64,000 nt of DNA from NCBI GenBank assembly GCA_949710005.1, contig OX453277.1, positions 14,378,008 to 14,442,007 of the forward strand. Reading direction: 5' to 3'. Under the pieces are notes generated by a model, which was not told the DNA's origin, searched no databases, and was given only the letters and a program-made list of their open reading frames with translations. Shown here piece by piece: positions 1 to 13,862 of the stretch (its first letter is position 1; each line of letters begins with the position of its first letter). The DNA comes from Ricordea florida (lineage: Eukaryota; Cnidaria; Anthozoa; Corallimorpharia; Ricordeidae). The position numbers and the translations under genes are program-made.

Positions 1-218
1 CAATAGTCCATTTTAAGTTTTCATTTAACGAACTTCAAGTTTATATGAAGTGGTGTTTTGGTCATTCAGAAATGAAATAATTGTGAGCAAATAAACACAT
101 AACCCTATCTGTTACTTTATGTAATAACTACAACAAACTCAAAGTTTTCAACAAAAACTATTTCCTCTATTTCCTCTATTTCCCATTTTCATTGTATTTT
201 TAACTTATCTACTGATTG

Positions 219-394
219 CAGTAGAACTTCGCTATCTCAAACTCGGTTATCTCGAAATCCCCGCTATCTCGAAGTCAAATTCACTTCCCTTGGATTTTTT
301 TTTTTTCAGTTATTCACCTCAGTTATCTTGAACCCCCGCTATTTCGAACTATTTTTGGTTTCCCTTGAGAGTTCGAGATAGCGAGGTACCACTG
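219..394. mobile_element. Foldback/pogo-like non-autonomous DNA element
   Basis: The ends are inverted: CAGTAGAACTTCGCTATCTC at the left and the complement of GAGATAGCGAGGTACCACTG at the right. The interior repeats phrases of the type CGCTATCTCGAA. It lies just beyond the stop codon of the syntaxin-like gene, so it may sit in that gene's 3' untranslated region. The superfamily assignment is a guess from the end sequence. Confidence 0.55.
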
Positions 395-427
395 GTACTG
401 TGTATTTCTGTTTGCAGAGTAGGATGG

Positions 428-3400
428 TTACTTTGATAAAACAATTATGAGAGTCACTATTCCAGCAACAACAACAAGAATCAGCAGAAGAATACACATC
501 TTCGCTCGTGCTTTTTTCTGCGGAAAAACAAAACATAAAATTCGGGTAAGGTAATATATTCTCTAAAATGCAGTTACACGAAGCCTCCGTAATTACTGAC
601 AAAAGGAAGACAACTTAGACATAGCACAGATTATAAGAAAGCGTAGATTATAAGAAAGTATAGATTATAATAAAGCATAGATTATAAGAAAGTATAGATT
701 ATAAGAAAGCATAGATTATAAGAAATATAGATTATAAGAAAGCACAGATTATAAGTATAGATTATAAGAAAGCATAGATTATAAGAAAGTATAGATTATA
801 AGAAAGTATAGATTACAAGAAAGTATAGATTACAAGAAGGCATAGATTACAAGAAAGCATAGATTAAAAGAAAGCATAGATTATAAGAAAGTATAGATTA
901 TAAGAAAGTATAGATTATAAGAATGCACAGATTATAAGAAAGCATAGATTATAAGAAAGCATGGATTCTATAACAGTTAACTAATTAACATTGTGTCTTA
1001 TGTACTTTACATACCAGTTTATGACACTACTGTAATATGAGTCTTATTGTGTGGCTTACACAAAGTGTGTAGCCACATTATGGCACGATCGGATTTTATC
1101 TATTTATTTGTCCACGAGAGTCGAGCGCCAGTCACGTAGTCCAGTAAGCAACACATGTACGCATCGCGGACCTATTTCTTACATATGTGTATTCACGTTT
1201 AAACGCAGCTTCCGTGCATGCGCCTCCTGTTTCCTTTGCTGCAAGCGGAAAACGGACGTCTACGTAACTCTCATGTTAATCGTGTTCCGGTTTCTCAAGA
1301 TCTTGGGAAAGGACAATGATTGACTGGCTCACTGTAGGCCCCCGGGGGAGGGGGGTACTTCCTTATATGGGCTACATATATAGGTGTGCGCGGCTCCAAA
1401 GGGTATGGTTTTTTAGCGGTTTTGGCCATAAATAGAGTATCAATTTTAGCCATTTTCCCGTCATTTTGGTAATAAATAGGGTATCGATTTTGCACTCGCG
1501 TTATAGTGTGGAATTCCGAGCTCGAAACTTTGCACATGTAGTCTTGTAACCTACCTATAAACATTGACTTTAACATTGGACGGAACTAGGGAAATAATCA
1601 TAAGGCAGGTCTGAAACAGGGTATTTATTTAAGGGTCAGGTCATGAATAGGGTATCAAACGTTTGGTCAGGTCATAAACAGGGTGGGGAAGATCGCACAT
1701 CACTACCCATTTTTTCAAGGAGTACCTCTCCCACCCTCCCTCGCCCCCCCCCCCCCCCCCGGGCTGTAGGCATCGCTCAAGTAAAGTCTGATTGGTTATT
1801 ATCAAATATTGGTCCATAATGTATGCTGTAATTTATGCAGTCTAAATTTGGCGAGGTTCCTCAGTCAAAATAAATCAAAACATGCGCGATTATTTGCGTT
1901 TTCCATCAATCGAAAATCCGGGCGACAGAAATCTCGTACAAGGCCCCATAAAATTTATTGCGTACTCGGAAATTCTCTCCTTAAAATTTACTGTACATTC
2001 CAGTGATCCTAATAAAACGAAAATACGAGACGGCTTCAAGTATGCTAGTTTACACTTACAAAGATCTCAATGACAAAACTATACAAGCACTTTGAACTTA
2101 ATACTTGATAAATTGGCTTAAGCTTTTAGAAATTGTCCGTTGGACTCCTTTCACTACTTTCTTTCTTAATGAAGGAGGCATTTTGTTCCAGCAAGAAAAA
2201 AATTCGTTTTTACCTCTTACATGAAAATGAAAACAAATTCAAAAGGACAAAACAACTAATAATAAGTTATGTCAAAACACGATGTTGACTTTCGCTTCAG
2301 TTTCTGAATCATATACAATCAACTCTGAACACCAATTTTTGTCCTCACTGAAGGTTCGTCCATTCACGTTTTAACCTTATTACATTGACATAAGGATGTT
2401 TCAAGTGAATTACCTCCAAACTGAAAATCAGAACTCACTAGACCTTACATGGTGTACAGTTTTGTGATGGACACTGTTGTTTCGCGTTATTGACGGAATT
2501 ACTGTGTTTGTATTCCGTAGCAAAATGCTGTTTAAAACGATCTAAGCTTTGAACATTCAATGTGGTTTCTGACCTGGTAAAGACTTGCTTTGCCAAGCTG
2601 AATATTGGCTCCTTCTACATTAGTATGTGCACGCTCCACATTGGCCTCAATTGAATCTACAAACCAAAGTAAAGAAATTACGTCAAAAATGACAAAAACA
2701 TGAAAATATCTTGAAGATACTTAAAACGGATAGCCTATAATATCTATAAAACAAACTAGCACTTTAAACCAAAACAAAAAGCACTTTAAACCCCACAAGT
2801 AATTACCGCGTCTCTGAAAATGGCATGTACATGTTAACATCTATTGACCAAAATGGTTGGATATTCAGGGATTTCCTTAAACATCATTTTCAATAACAAT
2901 TATTTGAAATAGAATGCCTACTAAAGATTACGGGAAATTTTTCGAAAAAAATTCTACATTTTGTGTTAATCATCTTATTCTCAGACATCATTTATCGTAC
3001 ATTAGAAAGTTTTTCTTAAAATAAAATACTTCAATTGCTGCACTGAAGTGACCGTCTTTGTACCCAGTGCTGTCAATAAGACCCGGCTCCCTCTGGAGCT
3101 CCGGCGGGTGTTCTCTTCCTAATCGCCGGCCATATTTCTTGCCTTAATGTGCTTATGAATAGATAATTTAAAGGAACTTTAATCAACTCTGCCGGGTGCT
3201 AACATCAGGTAGCCACCTGCTTCAAATCTTATTGAAAGCACTGTAATACCTTATCTGATCTATTTCTGCAGAGTTTATTAGAAGACAGACATGAAAGTAG
3301 AGTTTATTGTTCAAATTACTGGTAACGACATGCATCTGTATAAAGAAACAGACATTCGAACAAACTTTTCAAAACGGTTATTGGGAAACTGAAAATTTCA

Positions 3401-6400
3401 AAAACAAACCGAAAATTTGATCAAAACGAAAAACTCACTCATTTATTTCGTGACACATATTCTTCACCCTTTTAGGCACTGACAATCCATCGACTCTTGT
3501 TTCACATTTACAATAAATTATAACAACTTGTTGATCATTAACTTTAAACAAACTATGCTTTGGTGCGTTCCTTCAATTTCAATGTTTTCCACCTTACCAT
3601 AAAGCATTCAAGACTCGGCTTAAGCAAAAATGTTCGTTCAAAACGACTGCTATTTTGCTCGTGTGCAGTAGGCGCTTTTACATCAAACACTTATAACTTT
3701 GTTTCATGCAACACGTACAATGAGCAATGAAATTGGGATAATGAAACGAATTGATTAAGGAAGTTATACCACCGTAAGGTAAAAGGGAGGTGCTGACGTT
3801 TCGAGCTTCTCTCCGACGAAGGATTAACGCTCGAAACGTCAGCAGCTCCCTTCTACCTTACGGTGGTATAACTTACTTTATCAATTCGTTTGTTTGTCCC
3901 AATTTCTTGTGTTTCAATTCCCCACCGTCGCAGCACCAGTTTCTTTAGAAACTATCCCCACAATAATCAAACATACAGTGTTACGTCACATGCGCTGTTC
4001 AGTGGAGTAATGAGACGAACTTTGCTGTGATACCCATTTGTCTAGTGTTTGATCTTAACTTCTTAAAACAATGATTTGGAAGGAGCGATCAAAGATGAAA
4101 AAGTGAGTAATATAATTGGAACAAAGAGATCATGGTACTTGAACATCTTCGCCTTTATTTACTGTTATTTCCACGATGGTCTGATAATTCAACCTGTAGT
4201 GTTATAGATGCATTGTAAGTGGCTATACCGAATGGTATTAAAATTTCAACTCTGATTAGAAATATGAAACACGTACTGACGACAAAATGATTGAAAACCT
4301 TATTTTCAATTAAGTACTCACCAACCATATCCCCCTGATCATAAACCATGGTTGCCAAGTCTCTAAATATCTCATTGATATCAAGTATGTCACCCTAGCA
4401 AAATGATTTACAGCTTTAAGTATCGGGTTGTACAGGTTGTAGAACTACATGTAACTTCTTACAGGCCTTAAGTATAGTTGGTAGAGGAACCGCAGCCAAA
4501 AGCAGCACAGTTGTCATCAGGCATTGGTATGAAAATACTCTCCCTTCGAAGGGAAATTAGAAGGCTACAACGACACGAAACTCCAACATTAATGCACTAC
4601 ATTTTTCAACGCGATTCAACACTATCGACTCCATCTTGAAACTAGCCGTGCACGGTCACGCTCACGTGATCTCGAAAAACATGAAACAATAACCTACCTC
4701 TTTGAAGTTTGCCGGTTTTCCTACCCAGTCCCCTCTACCAACTATGCCTTAAGTATTTCTTTAAAGTTCTTTCACTAAGGCTAACACTCTGTGGGAACAT
4801 CCGGGGTAACATCAAGCACTATAAATTTTCAAGTTGGAGAAGTTACACTGAAGGATACACTGTTCATTTACACTGTACACTATATGTGTCTACATTTTAG
4901 AGGCCATATAGCACTACATACACTGTAAATAAAAATTATTAGGTAAATACTGAGGTGATTATACAAAATCGCGCGCTCTGATTGGTTCGCTATCTCGGAT
5001 TATCAGCCGATAATCACCTCGACGAACAAAATGGCTGCCAGTCGTTCGCGCGCTTTTGATGAAATAAAATCTTTTCGTGTTGTACAATGCTTTTTCTTTT
5101 CTTTCTTTGAAATAATCAAATGTGTATTTATACTAAAAAAATCGCCTCAGGCTCAGTGATTATCGGTGAATATTCACCTCAACTTCGTCTCAGTGAATAT
5201 TCACCGACAATCACATCGCCTTCGGCGAATAATTGTTAAATGTAAGTAACGATTTTTCAGTTTTAAGTCTAGCCCTACAGAGCCTACTATATTCATCCGT
5301 AAATCTGGATTCACTACAAGATATTAATAAGTGCTGGCTCCGTTATGTCACCTGAGGCTTTATTCACACCATTTATACCAATTTAAGTCTGCATAATAAT
5401 GTGTAAATCTAACCCCAGTCTACGCAGCGGACACAGTTTTGTACTGAAATACAGTCCAACTGTATCTGTTATATCCACAATCAACGTGTGGAGTACTAAC
5501 CTCTATTTGTCTGATTCTTTCTTCTCTTTCCCGTATGAGTGACTCATCAATATCAATCTGCAGATCCAGCTGCTCTTGTTCTTGCCTGATAACAAAATAT
5601 AAGTCAGAATATCTTATAATTTATACTACAACTCTTTGATCAAACTGGTAGGAACAAATATGACTTTTCATTAAAAAAATATACATATGTACTGAAGTTG
5701 CCTCAATTATTCTTCTCTCCACTGTTGCATATTGTGAGATATAAGTGCTAATGGACAGCCTTCATTTACAACATTGAAATGGGGAGATGGGGAAACGAAA
5801 AAACATTTGTGACACAAGTAGCTTCATTGACATAGAAATCTTGTATGCATACTGAACATTAGTTGTAACAGGTTTTTGTCCAAGGATGTAGCTTACACAT
5901 AATTTATGACAAGCTATCCTGTATTCCATCTTTCTAATTACAATGTTCTAATGAAATGCTACCACATTGCAAATTAATGCAAATGGTCATAGATAATAAC
6001 CTGTTTATAGATAAGGGCAAAGCCTGAGTGCATGTTACTTGGCACTGGCCCTAGGCTCACTGCCTTTTCTGAAGCAATCGATGGACAAGCACAAAAAGTT
6101 ACCGGTAATCGCGTTTCTGAGTATAAATACCTTGGGGTAGTTCTGGATGCATCGCTTACGCGGAATGCACATACAGATTATTTGATTGGCAAGGTTAAGA
6201 AAAGAAAAGGCATGCTAGGCTGCACAGGGATGGTATTAAGAGCGACTGTCTCAGTGAATATCGACCAAAATCGACCTTTCGAGGAACAAGTTCAAAATTT
6301 CAATTTCACTCAATTTTTGCAAATGGACAATCCTAAATGAGGAACCAAACAAGCCGTAGTTAGTTTTACCAAACACGGCTTCCTTTCGTTGAAATTCGAA

Positions 6401-9400
6401 AAAACCCGTTTTGCCCGATTTTGGCTTAAAATCTACTTCCAGTGAAACGGAATTTTCCGTAAATCTGATCGATTCGCGCAACAAACTGCGACCAGTTGCG
6501 AGACTTGAGCAACGTACGCACTTTCCGTAAGCCTTCTTGTTCTTATAAAAGCAAACATTTGTAAAATCCGGAATGTTTCTGTTGCGAAAAGTAATTGCTA
6601 AATGAACGGTTATATTAGCGTTTTCTACGCGGCCGAATTGTAGCAATAAAGTATGACCAATTATAATCGCGGGCGATAACTCAGAATTCACTAAAATGAC
6701 CCTTCATGGGTTAATTAGACTCTGGTCCATTAGTCCACTAGAAAATAAAAAGAAATCTTAAGGGAAACGATTTTAAGTCGCCCGGAAGACCCGAAGTTTA
6801 ACCCTAATTTTGCGAAAAATTGCGATTTTTGCATTATAAGTAATTGCGTTTGTATTATTTTACTCTTGGCTTCAGAGGTCAAACAACAAGTTGACTGTGA
6901 GATCATTGACATCATGCAACAATCGCTTTAATTCCTGAGAAGGAAAATGGCTGACAGAGAATTTGAACACACATAGTACAGGGACAAACGCACACACAGA
7001 GGAAGGACAGGAAGGAAAGTCTCTTGAAGAAAGAAAGTTCTCTCAAATCCTACCATATGTGCATACACAATAATACTGAAAAGAAATCCCAACAACATTT
7101 AAAGGAAAGTTAGACCAAATTTAAAGTCATTATGGACACACCTTCGACGATCATCCTCCACTAGGGCTGAACTTTCATTCCCAAAATCAGCTTCATAACC
7201 ACGTTGCTAACAATTTCAACCATAATCAAATAGACAATAAGGCATGTAGTGCAGCTAAATGGCGACTGAATTTAATATAAAATGGCTATTTCACTATCAA
7301 AAGTGATCAATATCATACCAGTACGCATCTATGCTAACCAAAACACAGAGAGGTAATAGATGACAGATGACAGATAAATAAATTAAACAGTAATGAGTCA
7401 AGGAAAATCAAATTAACCTTTTCAGTTAACCATGTCTCTGGGGCCAGTGATTGAAATCATGAAATCATGAAAGCATAAGCCTTTGTAATGAATTGAATAA
7501 TTTGATGATTAAGTGAGTTAAAGTTGAATGAAAGTCTAAAAATACAGAGGTTCTCTTTTCCTATTAATTTCTATTTGAAGTATATGACATATATGACCAT
7601 GCAGGAGTTTTAGTGAAGTTTACTGAAATTTTTATTTTTTCAAAATAGAGCTCTGTTTTTCGTTTTCAAAGAATTTTTAATGTTTCAATAATTTGGCAAT
7701 GACAAACAAACTAGGTAAGACATTTAACACTGTATTTATGATCTAAATTACATGTAAAACTCAGAATACAGTATTAGTGATGGCAAGCAAAGGTTGCTGA
7801 TAAGTACCATTTGTGCTCTTGTAGACCCAACTAATAACTTCTCTTTTTCGACAACTCTCTGCAAAGGGAAAGCAGTATTGCGTTTGTTTAAAAAGCTTAA
7901 AATACATATTATTCCTTCTGTACACATATCTTAAGCAATGCAATTTTTTTATTTTTACAAAATTTATTATAGATAATCCTGTGGACTGAAGTTTCTCAAT
8001 TACATAATCTATCACAGGTATATTTTTAAAACCTTGAACAGTGTTAAGATAAAGGCAACAGCTATATGTACATTGACAGTAACATTGCTTGGCATCGTGA
8101 CTCCTGCCCCCAAAGTTCTGACAGTTTTCTATTGTTTAATCAAGCATGTAGGCCCACCCCTATCCACCTCCTTTTTTGGGGATAAGTTGCATTCTACAGT
8201 ACAAATTTGTACTTCAATACCACGTAAGATATTGCACTATTAGTTAAAGGTTTCACCCTAAATATGGTAGAAAGTCATAGATGGATTCTTTTACTTTTTC
8301 AGTTCTTAATTTTTCAAACCAAAGTCTTGATACATATATCAAAATGATATATGTATCAAGTATGTATGTACAAATTTGTACTTCAATACCACGTAAGATA
8401 TTGCACTATTAGTTAAAGGTTTCACCCTAAATATGGTAGAAAGTCATAGATGGATTCTTTTACTTTTTCAGTTCTTAATTTTTCAAACCAAAGTCTTGAT
8501 ACATATATCAAAATGATATATGTATCAAGTGTGTATGTACAAATTTGTACTTCAATACCACGTAAGATATTGCACTATTAGTTAAAGGTTTCACCCTAAA
8601 TATGGTAGAAAGTCATAGATGGATTCTTTTACTTTTTCAGTTCTTAATTTTTCAAACCAAAGTCTTGATACATATATCAAAATGATCATTTAAAACTCTC
8701 TGCTGAATGACCTTTATGATATCATACATGAACTTCATACCATAGATCACAGTAAACAGTTAAGTTGTTAGTCATAAATCATCCTTTTGTGTTGTTTTAA
8801 AAGGTGTACAGGGTCATTGAAGATTAACAAGAGCCAACAGTTGGGTACTTACATTCTGTACAGAGTAGTACCGTGAAATAGATTCACGAAATTCTTCTTT
8901 CAACCGTTCATGTTGTACACGTTGCTGCCTCTACAAGAATCATGGGCAGACAAAGGTAAGGAACATAAATTAATAAACAAGAAGACAGAGTTTCATTTCA
9001 ATTAAAGCCTCGGGAAACAATTTTTTACAGTCACCCTAAAACTTTTTCTCATCCCACTCATGTAGCCTGCTCTTCTTTCAAGCTCATTTCAATGGAATAG
9101 TCTTACTAATAAGGCCAAGATAATGGAAGAAAGTGAAGGCCAGTATCTTCTAAATGTAACACCTTTCAATGTCTCTTATCCCAACCATCACACTGCTTTT
9201 AGTCTATTTTTTTCAGTTTGTCTCTTTCTTCGTTGCTTGACTTTTTTTTCCTATGGCTTCCAAGTCTGTTTAAGTACCAAAGGGTCCACTGTTTCTAGTC
9301 GATATAGTAGAAGTTTTTCTTCAGTTGTATGTACATATCTTGGTGATATGTGTTTTTCGTATGTGTATGAAAAGATGAGTCAAGTAAAAATCACATCATC

Positions 9401-12400
9401 AAAATGTACTTACTGCAACAATAGTACTTCCAAAACAAAGGGAACTCATCTGTTTTAACATTGATGTTGTCTTTGCTGCCAGTTCATTTGTGGCTTGCTG
9501 AATGTGATGTCTGCAGAAATGTTAATGTTAATCAAGTAAGAAACTACTTCATTTGCAATTCATAACTGACAAAGTTACTGACTTCAAGAAAACCGATTAC
9601 CTTTACAAGCAAAATTAATATTCTACAGCAACAATTTATCATTCTTACTTTGGTAATTGCTCACACAAGGCTTTGACCAAGAGGCCATAGCCCAAGGTGG
9701 TATTATAGTGGTCCCTGTGTATATAGTAACAGAGGGAAAATATAGCGAACTTCAAATCTGATAAGATCAAAGGACCTGTGGGCACTTTCTAATGTCAATT
9801 ATTGCTAGTAATACTTACCTACTTACTTAATTTTGGAAATAGATAATTCATTGTGCAGAGGCGGCAGTCATACATGTATGCTGTACCTACCAGTTAAGAA
9901 AAATTGAAGTACTACTGACACAGCTGTGCAAGGTACTGTGCACTTCATAGTAAAAACTGAAAATGTCTTACTCAAATAAAATTTAACAAGAATTGAATGT
10001 GTTTTTGGGACAGCTGACAAAATTATGTATCGTAGCACTGTGCATCAAGGACAAACGTTGTTTAGGGCCATGTTCACCCCTTCTGGCCTTCAATATTCAA
10101 TGCATTGTTTATTGACATCTTCATATTGGGGGGGGGGAGGTTAGTTTTTGTTGAAAGGATCTCTCTTGGTTTTGGTTCAAGTTGAAGGAATTTTCTGGGT
10201 TTCAATTTATTTTTCCATTTGTACCTCATCTAGTTGACTGAAAAATGCCACCACACACACCCTGGGATGATTGATACCGACAATAACACCAGTAAAGACA
10301 AATAGGTAACTGCCTTTTAACCGCTATAATACTCATACTACTACTTCTAACAAAACCTTACAATTTTTCTTCCTGGAAACCATCCTTTCCACCAATTAGT
10401 TGTTTTAGAGTACGCTCTAAAGCTGAAGCTGGAGAGTACAAAAAATCAATTATCATAAAATATGTAAATTATGCAGGAATCCCCTGAGACGCAAAATTTT
10501 TGTTACTTTTCATGCCTAACACTTGTAACTATTTGTAAGTTCATGTTACTGGTTCAGACATAAGCATAACTTGGAGAGAACACACTAGACAACAATTAGG
10601 GTGATAATGGGGTACTTCTTCATTTCTGTGTAGCAAACAGATAACTTCCCATTGTATGACCAAAACAAATGCCTGTCTTATCTCCCCAGCGTGAAAATGC
10701 ACTGAGCTGAATTAAATTAAACACCTTTAATTCTTCCCAAGTGGGTTGACAATACCTCTGGAGCAAAAAGCTAAGAAATGTGCATGGGAACCATGTATTG
10801 TACATTTTATAGCTAGACAGCAATGGTGTGGACCCTAGCCAATTGCCTTTTGTATCAAAACTGTGGCTAAATCTCAGAATTATTGTTCATTTAAGTAGAC
10901 ATGAAAAAGGCAGTATGTTGTATTGTTGACTCCTGATAAGCAGTCGGAAACTTAATGAGACATGGTTGCAACATTGGCATAGAGTAATGTCTTTTCCATT
11001 AAGTAGACAAAGTTACATTTGACTGCACAAAATTACAAGTTAACTTTTAGTAAAAAAAACAAAGATGTATCATTGTTTCAACCATACAGTCACAATAGAA
11101 AAGGCCAACTCTTTGATGGCAATAAACCTCCTCATTTCAACGTTTCTATGTGTTATTTAATAATTAGATTAAATCTAAAAATCATGCTAAATAAATCAAC
11201 CTTCATTATTATTATTTGGTACTGCATCCCACTATTACATCACTAAGCTAATAACACATATCTTGAAAGTTCCAGTTAAATATTTATGTAATACAAGAAG
11301 CATCATTCTTCCTGAAGATTGCTTTACTAGTACTTTATCATTACAAATAGCAATAATACACTTACTATTGTTATTAATTTGAAAGATGTTGCTGATTACA
11401 GAATCACTGAGATTCTGAAATTGCTCTTGTGATTGACCTATAGAAAAAAAAAATTAAGGGGACACTCAGAAAACTCCCAGGAAACTCTTCCTAGCAAAAA
11501 GAAGTTGGAGCACGGAAATGCAATTTTTAAGCTTTTCTGTATATACGTTAGGTAAGGGTATCAAACAGGGATTTGCACTGTAAAAAACCATGATTCCCAA
11601 TTGTTAACAGAATACTTCCCATTTGAATATTTGGTAAGACGTTATTTTTTTACTATGACATCTCTTAGATTGGGCAATACTTCTCAAGACCAAATACAAA
11701 AGAACGTATATGGAATACAAATTATTTCACACCTCAATACATCATACATTATTAGCCAAAATTCATATGTTGCAATAACAAAGACAAGTACCAAATTATA
11801 ACTATATCATAAACATGTGTAGAGGTGGAAAGGTGAGATGTATTGGTGCAGTGCTGAGAGATTTTTATCTGATACAAATGCAAATACAAATAAGCCAAAC
11901 AATTTTAATGTCCCGTGAGTGACTGTTATTTCCAGTATTGGTATGATACCCTCCCCTCCTTGGGACAAGCAGTTTCAAGCTTCTAAGTGCTGATAAGAGC
12001 AGTGCCATAGAGTATGCAGAGTACAGGTGACCATCGCCTTATTGTCTGTTGGCCAGTGTCTTGATGAGAGGAGTGTTGCATAATTTTGTCAGCCAAAATA
12101 TAACATTGAATTGCTCCCTGTAGAGCTGTAACAATCAACAGTGATGGTCAGAGTAATGACACTTCATAGTAAGGCAAGGGTTGGACAATGCTGACATACA
12201 AAACAGAAGAATTCATTTTGCCATATTATTATGTATATATGTTGAGGTTTAATTTTATCCTTTGTGTAAATTTTTTTCCCTTTGTTTCAAACTCATTATC
12301 ATACATACCCAAAAACAAAGGAAAATAAAATTTACACCATGGAAAAAATTGAACAACATATACAACCTGGGCATAATAAAAGTATGCGCTATGCCTTGTA

Positions 12401-12747
12401 AATTGACTGATTGCTACAAAGACTGAATTGAAAACATCACCACAAGCCTGCAGATAATATGTCTCTTTGTGCACTGGCACAAAGTCACTGGTGTACAGTG
12501 GTATGGAATAGTGATACAGACTCTCAATACAATAGTAACCTTAAAGTAACCATGCTTACTACACTTTTCAGTAAAATAATAACAATAATATAGTATAACA
12601 ATAAGTTAGAATAAAAATAATAAATTCACCTGTATCCTGGTACCTGGTTGTAAAACCACGATCGCCACGTGCTATTTGTTGTTGACTGCCACTTAAGGTC
12701 CCATAGGACTGACCTCCACCAAATTCCCCACAGGACATACTTGGCAT
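428..12747 (-). CDS. Syntaxin-7/12-like endosomal Qa-SNARE, ten coding exons
   Basis: A Qa-SNARE that would drive fusion of endosomal membranes. Coding exons in transcript order (minus strand): 12747-12630, 11437-11366, 10428-10362, 9510-9414, 8930-8853, 7206-7142, 5585-5501, 4394-4322, 2656-2574, 517-428. All junctions have AG/GT sites and compatible phases, giving 275 residues, close to the 261-276 usual for syntaxin 7/12. The Habc-like helices (FQNLSDSVISNI, TLKQLIGG, NELAAKTTSMLK) come from exons 2-5. The SNARE helix spans exons 7-9, with the zero-layer glutamine in MVYDQGDMV followed by DSIEANVERAH. The last exon encodes KKARAKM and a hydrophobic tail anchor ending IIVLSK. Translation could also start at 12738, nine bases downstream. 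The order and phasing make identification as a syntaxin firm; the choice between 7 and 12 is not resolved. Confidence 0.93.
622..966. repeat. AT-rich minisatellite, about 17-18-bp unit
   Basis: About twenty imperfect copies of a unit like AGATTATAAGAAAGTAT run head to tail, with C/T variation in the last triplet. Some copies are shortened. It lies in the last intron of the syntaxin-like gene. Nothing coding is seen. Confidence 0.9.
1340..1763. mobile_element. hAT-like non-autonomous element, CCCGGG-ended, copy A
   Basis: The element starts CCCGGGGGAGG and ends in a C-run followed by CCGGG. It is flanked by an exact 8-bp duplication, CTGTAGGC, at 1332-1339 and 1764-1771, which is the size typical of hAT insertions. 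The interior repeats phrases like AATAGGGTATC. A second copy with its own 8-bp duplication is at 32811-33230 and a truncated copy near 16322-16436. It lies in the last intron of the syntaxin-like gene. Confidence 0.75.
3729..3906. mobile_element. Foldback MITE
   Basis: Two inverted arms of roughly 80 bp (containing TTATACCACCGTAAGGTA and CGAAACGTCAGC and their complements) meet near 3815. It lies in the intron between the last two SNARE-motif exons of the syntaxin-like gene. No open frame is present. Confidence 0.85.
6002..6240 (+). pseudogene. LINE reverse transcriptase C-terminal scrap
   Basis: The plus strand encodes a short match to the end of non-LTR reverse transcriptases: MLLGTGPRLT, then VSEYKYLGVVLDASLT, H-D and KVKKRKGML. 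That is the pattern KYLGv.lD..Lt...H that closes the RT palm/thumb region. The fragment is only about 75 codons, opens after an in-frame stop and sits antisense in a syntaxin intron. It is a dead retrotransposon piece; the clade is not determined. Confidence 0.7.
8202..8687. repeat. 169-bp tandem repeat, about 2.9 copies
   Basis: Copies start at 8202, 8371 and 8540, an exact 169-bp period, and are nearly identical. Each copy contains a near-palindrome built from TGATACATATATCA and its complement. It lies in the syntaxin intron between the exons at 7142-7206 and 8853-8930. The high identity suggests recent duplication. Confidence 0.92.
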
Positions 12748-13222
12748 GGAAATTATAAAACACTGATTACAATGCAATTAATACTAACATGCTCAAATAG
12801 TTGTTTGTCCCCTGTCCTCTATCATATCAATGACCCATCTCTACCCCAGGCTCCCTTTTCAGGTCTCAATTCTCAATTACACATTTGTATATAATTGCAG
12901 ATTTAATAGAACGCCCCTCAGATCTATAACAAACCACTACCCAGTTTTGTTCATTCGGCAAGTATTGTTTCATCCTATTCCCAACCTTGTCATGTGAGAA
13001 CATATCGCCCTTTCCGAGCTGAAAATATTGACAATTGTTATATACCTAGACTTTCATTCATCAAAACGAGCACTGTGATTGGTTGATTCTTGGTCACGTG
13101 CCCTTGAACAAATTCAAATGTATCCCGACCGGGAGACAATTGCGCAGTTGTTGCCCGCACGCCAGGTGTACCGCCTTTGTTTGCTTGTTTTTGCTAAGGG
13201 AAAGTCTAAATATATAACAAAG
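12748..13222. other. Upstream region of the syntaxin-like gene
   Basis: No open frame or RNA gene is recognised. The stretch just 5' of the first coding exon should hold the 5' untranslated region and promoter. I see no clear TATA box, and an untranslated first exon further upstream cannot be excluded. Confidence 0.4.
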
Positions 13223-13363
13223 CACTTAATGTATGGTCCCTCGGGAAACTAGTTAGTTTTGTTTTCCCTCGAGTCCTGATGTTTCCCTCGACTTCGTCTC
13301 GGGAAACATCAAGACTCTCGGGAAACAAAACTAACTGTTTCCCTCGGAACCATACATTAAGTG
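13223..13363. mobile_element. Foldback MITE
   Basis: Inverted arms of about 60 bp begin CACTTAATGTATGG and end with its complement. Both arms contain CCCTCGGGAAAC-type phrases, and the centre is near 13290. No coding potential. Confidence 0.85.
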
Positions 13364-13795
13364 TATAATATCAAATTTAAGGCAGATATCTTTAGCGAGT
13401 TGTTGAACACTTAATAATGCAAGCTTGATCAAGCACAACGGATTCCTAGCAAAAATCAAAGACGTGAACTCAAAGAACTGCCGTAATAGTTCACGAGAAA
13501 GTGTGATGTTTCGCCAAGACTGCACACTGTCCGTTCCTGTACATGTTGAAATACTAAACCCCAATAAAGCATCATATGATGATAGCAAAGACAAATAAAA
13601 TGTACAGAAGTAAATCTAAATGAATCGAATTCAACAGCAATGTTTACCTCCCGTAATTAAAATGAAACTAACCCAAATGCCGTTACGAAGGAAATCTTCG
13701 CGTATTTGATCTCTAGACGAACGAAAGAAGCGCCATCCTCACTCCCCAGGAAAGCAGCAGTGTCACGGGGAACCGTCACCGACACACAACAGGTA

Positions 13796-13862
13796 ACGCA
13801 ACCTCGTTCCCAGGGTCCTCTCTCTAGCTCGAGAAAGTACCCTGGTTGCGGCTGGTCACGTG
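13796..13862. repeat. CAACCTCGTTCCCAGGGTCC repeat, copy 1
   Basis: About 65 bp starting CAACCTCGTTCCCAGGG and ending CCCTGGTTGCGGCTGG. A nearly identical copy in the opposite orientation is at 14996-15060, and a related hAT-like element is at 17007-17086. Short and non-coding. Confidence 0.7.

Noticed and set aside
610..970. CRISPR-like array suggested by regular short repeats
   Set aside because: The units are contiguous with no unique spacers, in a eukaryotic intron; a minisatellite.
1051..2073. Several 60-90-residue frames in the last syntaxin intron
   Set aside because: They cross hAT-like and simple repeats, and no motif or splice context supports them.
6251..6691. 146-residue minus-strand frame in a syntaxin intron
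   Set aside because: It has no recognisable domain and partly overlaps a LINE scrap on the other strand; likely chance.
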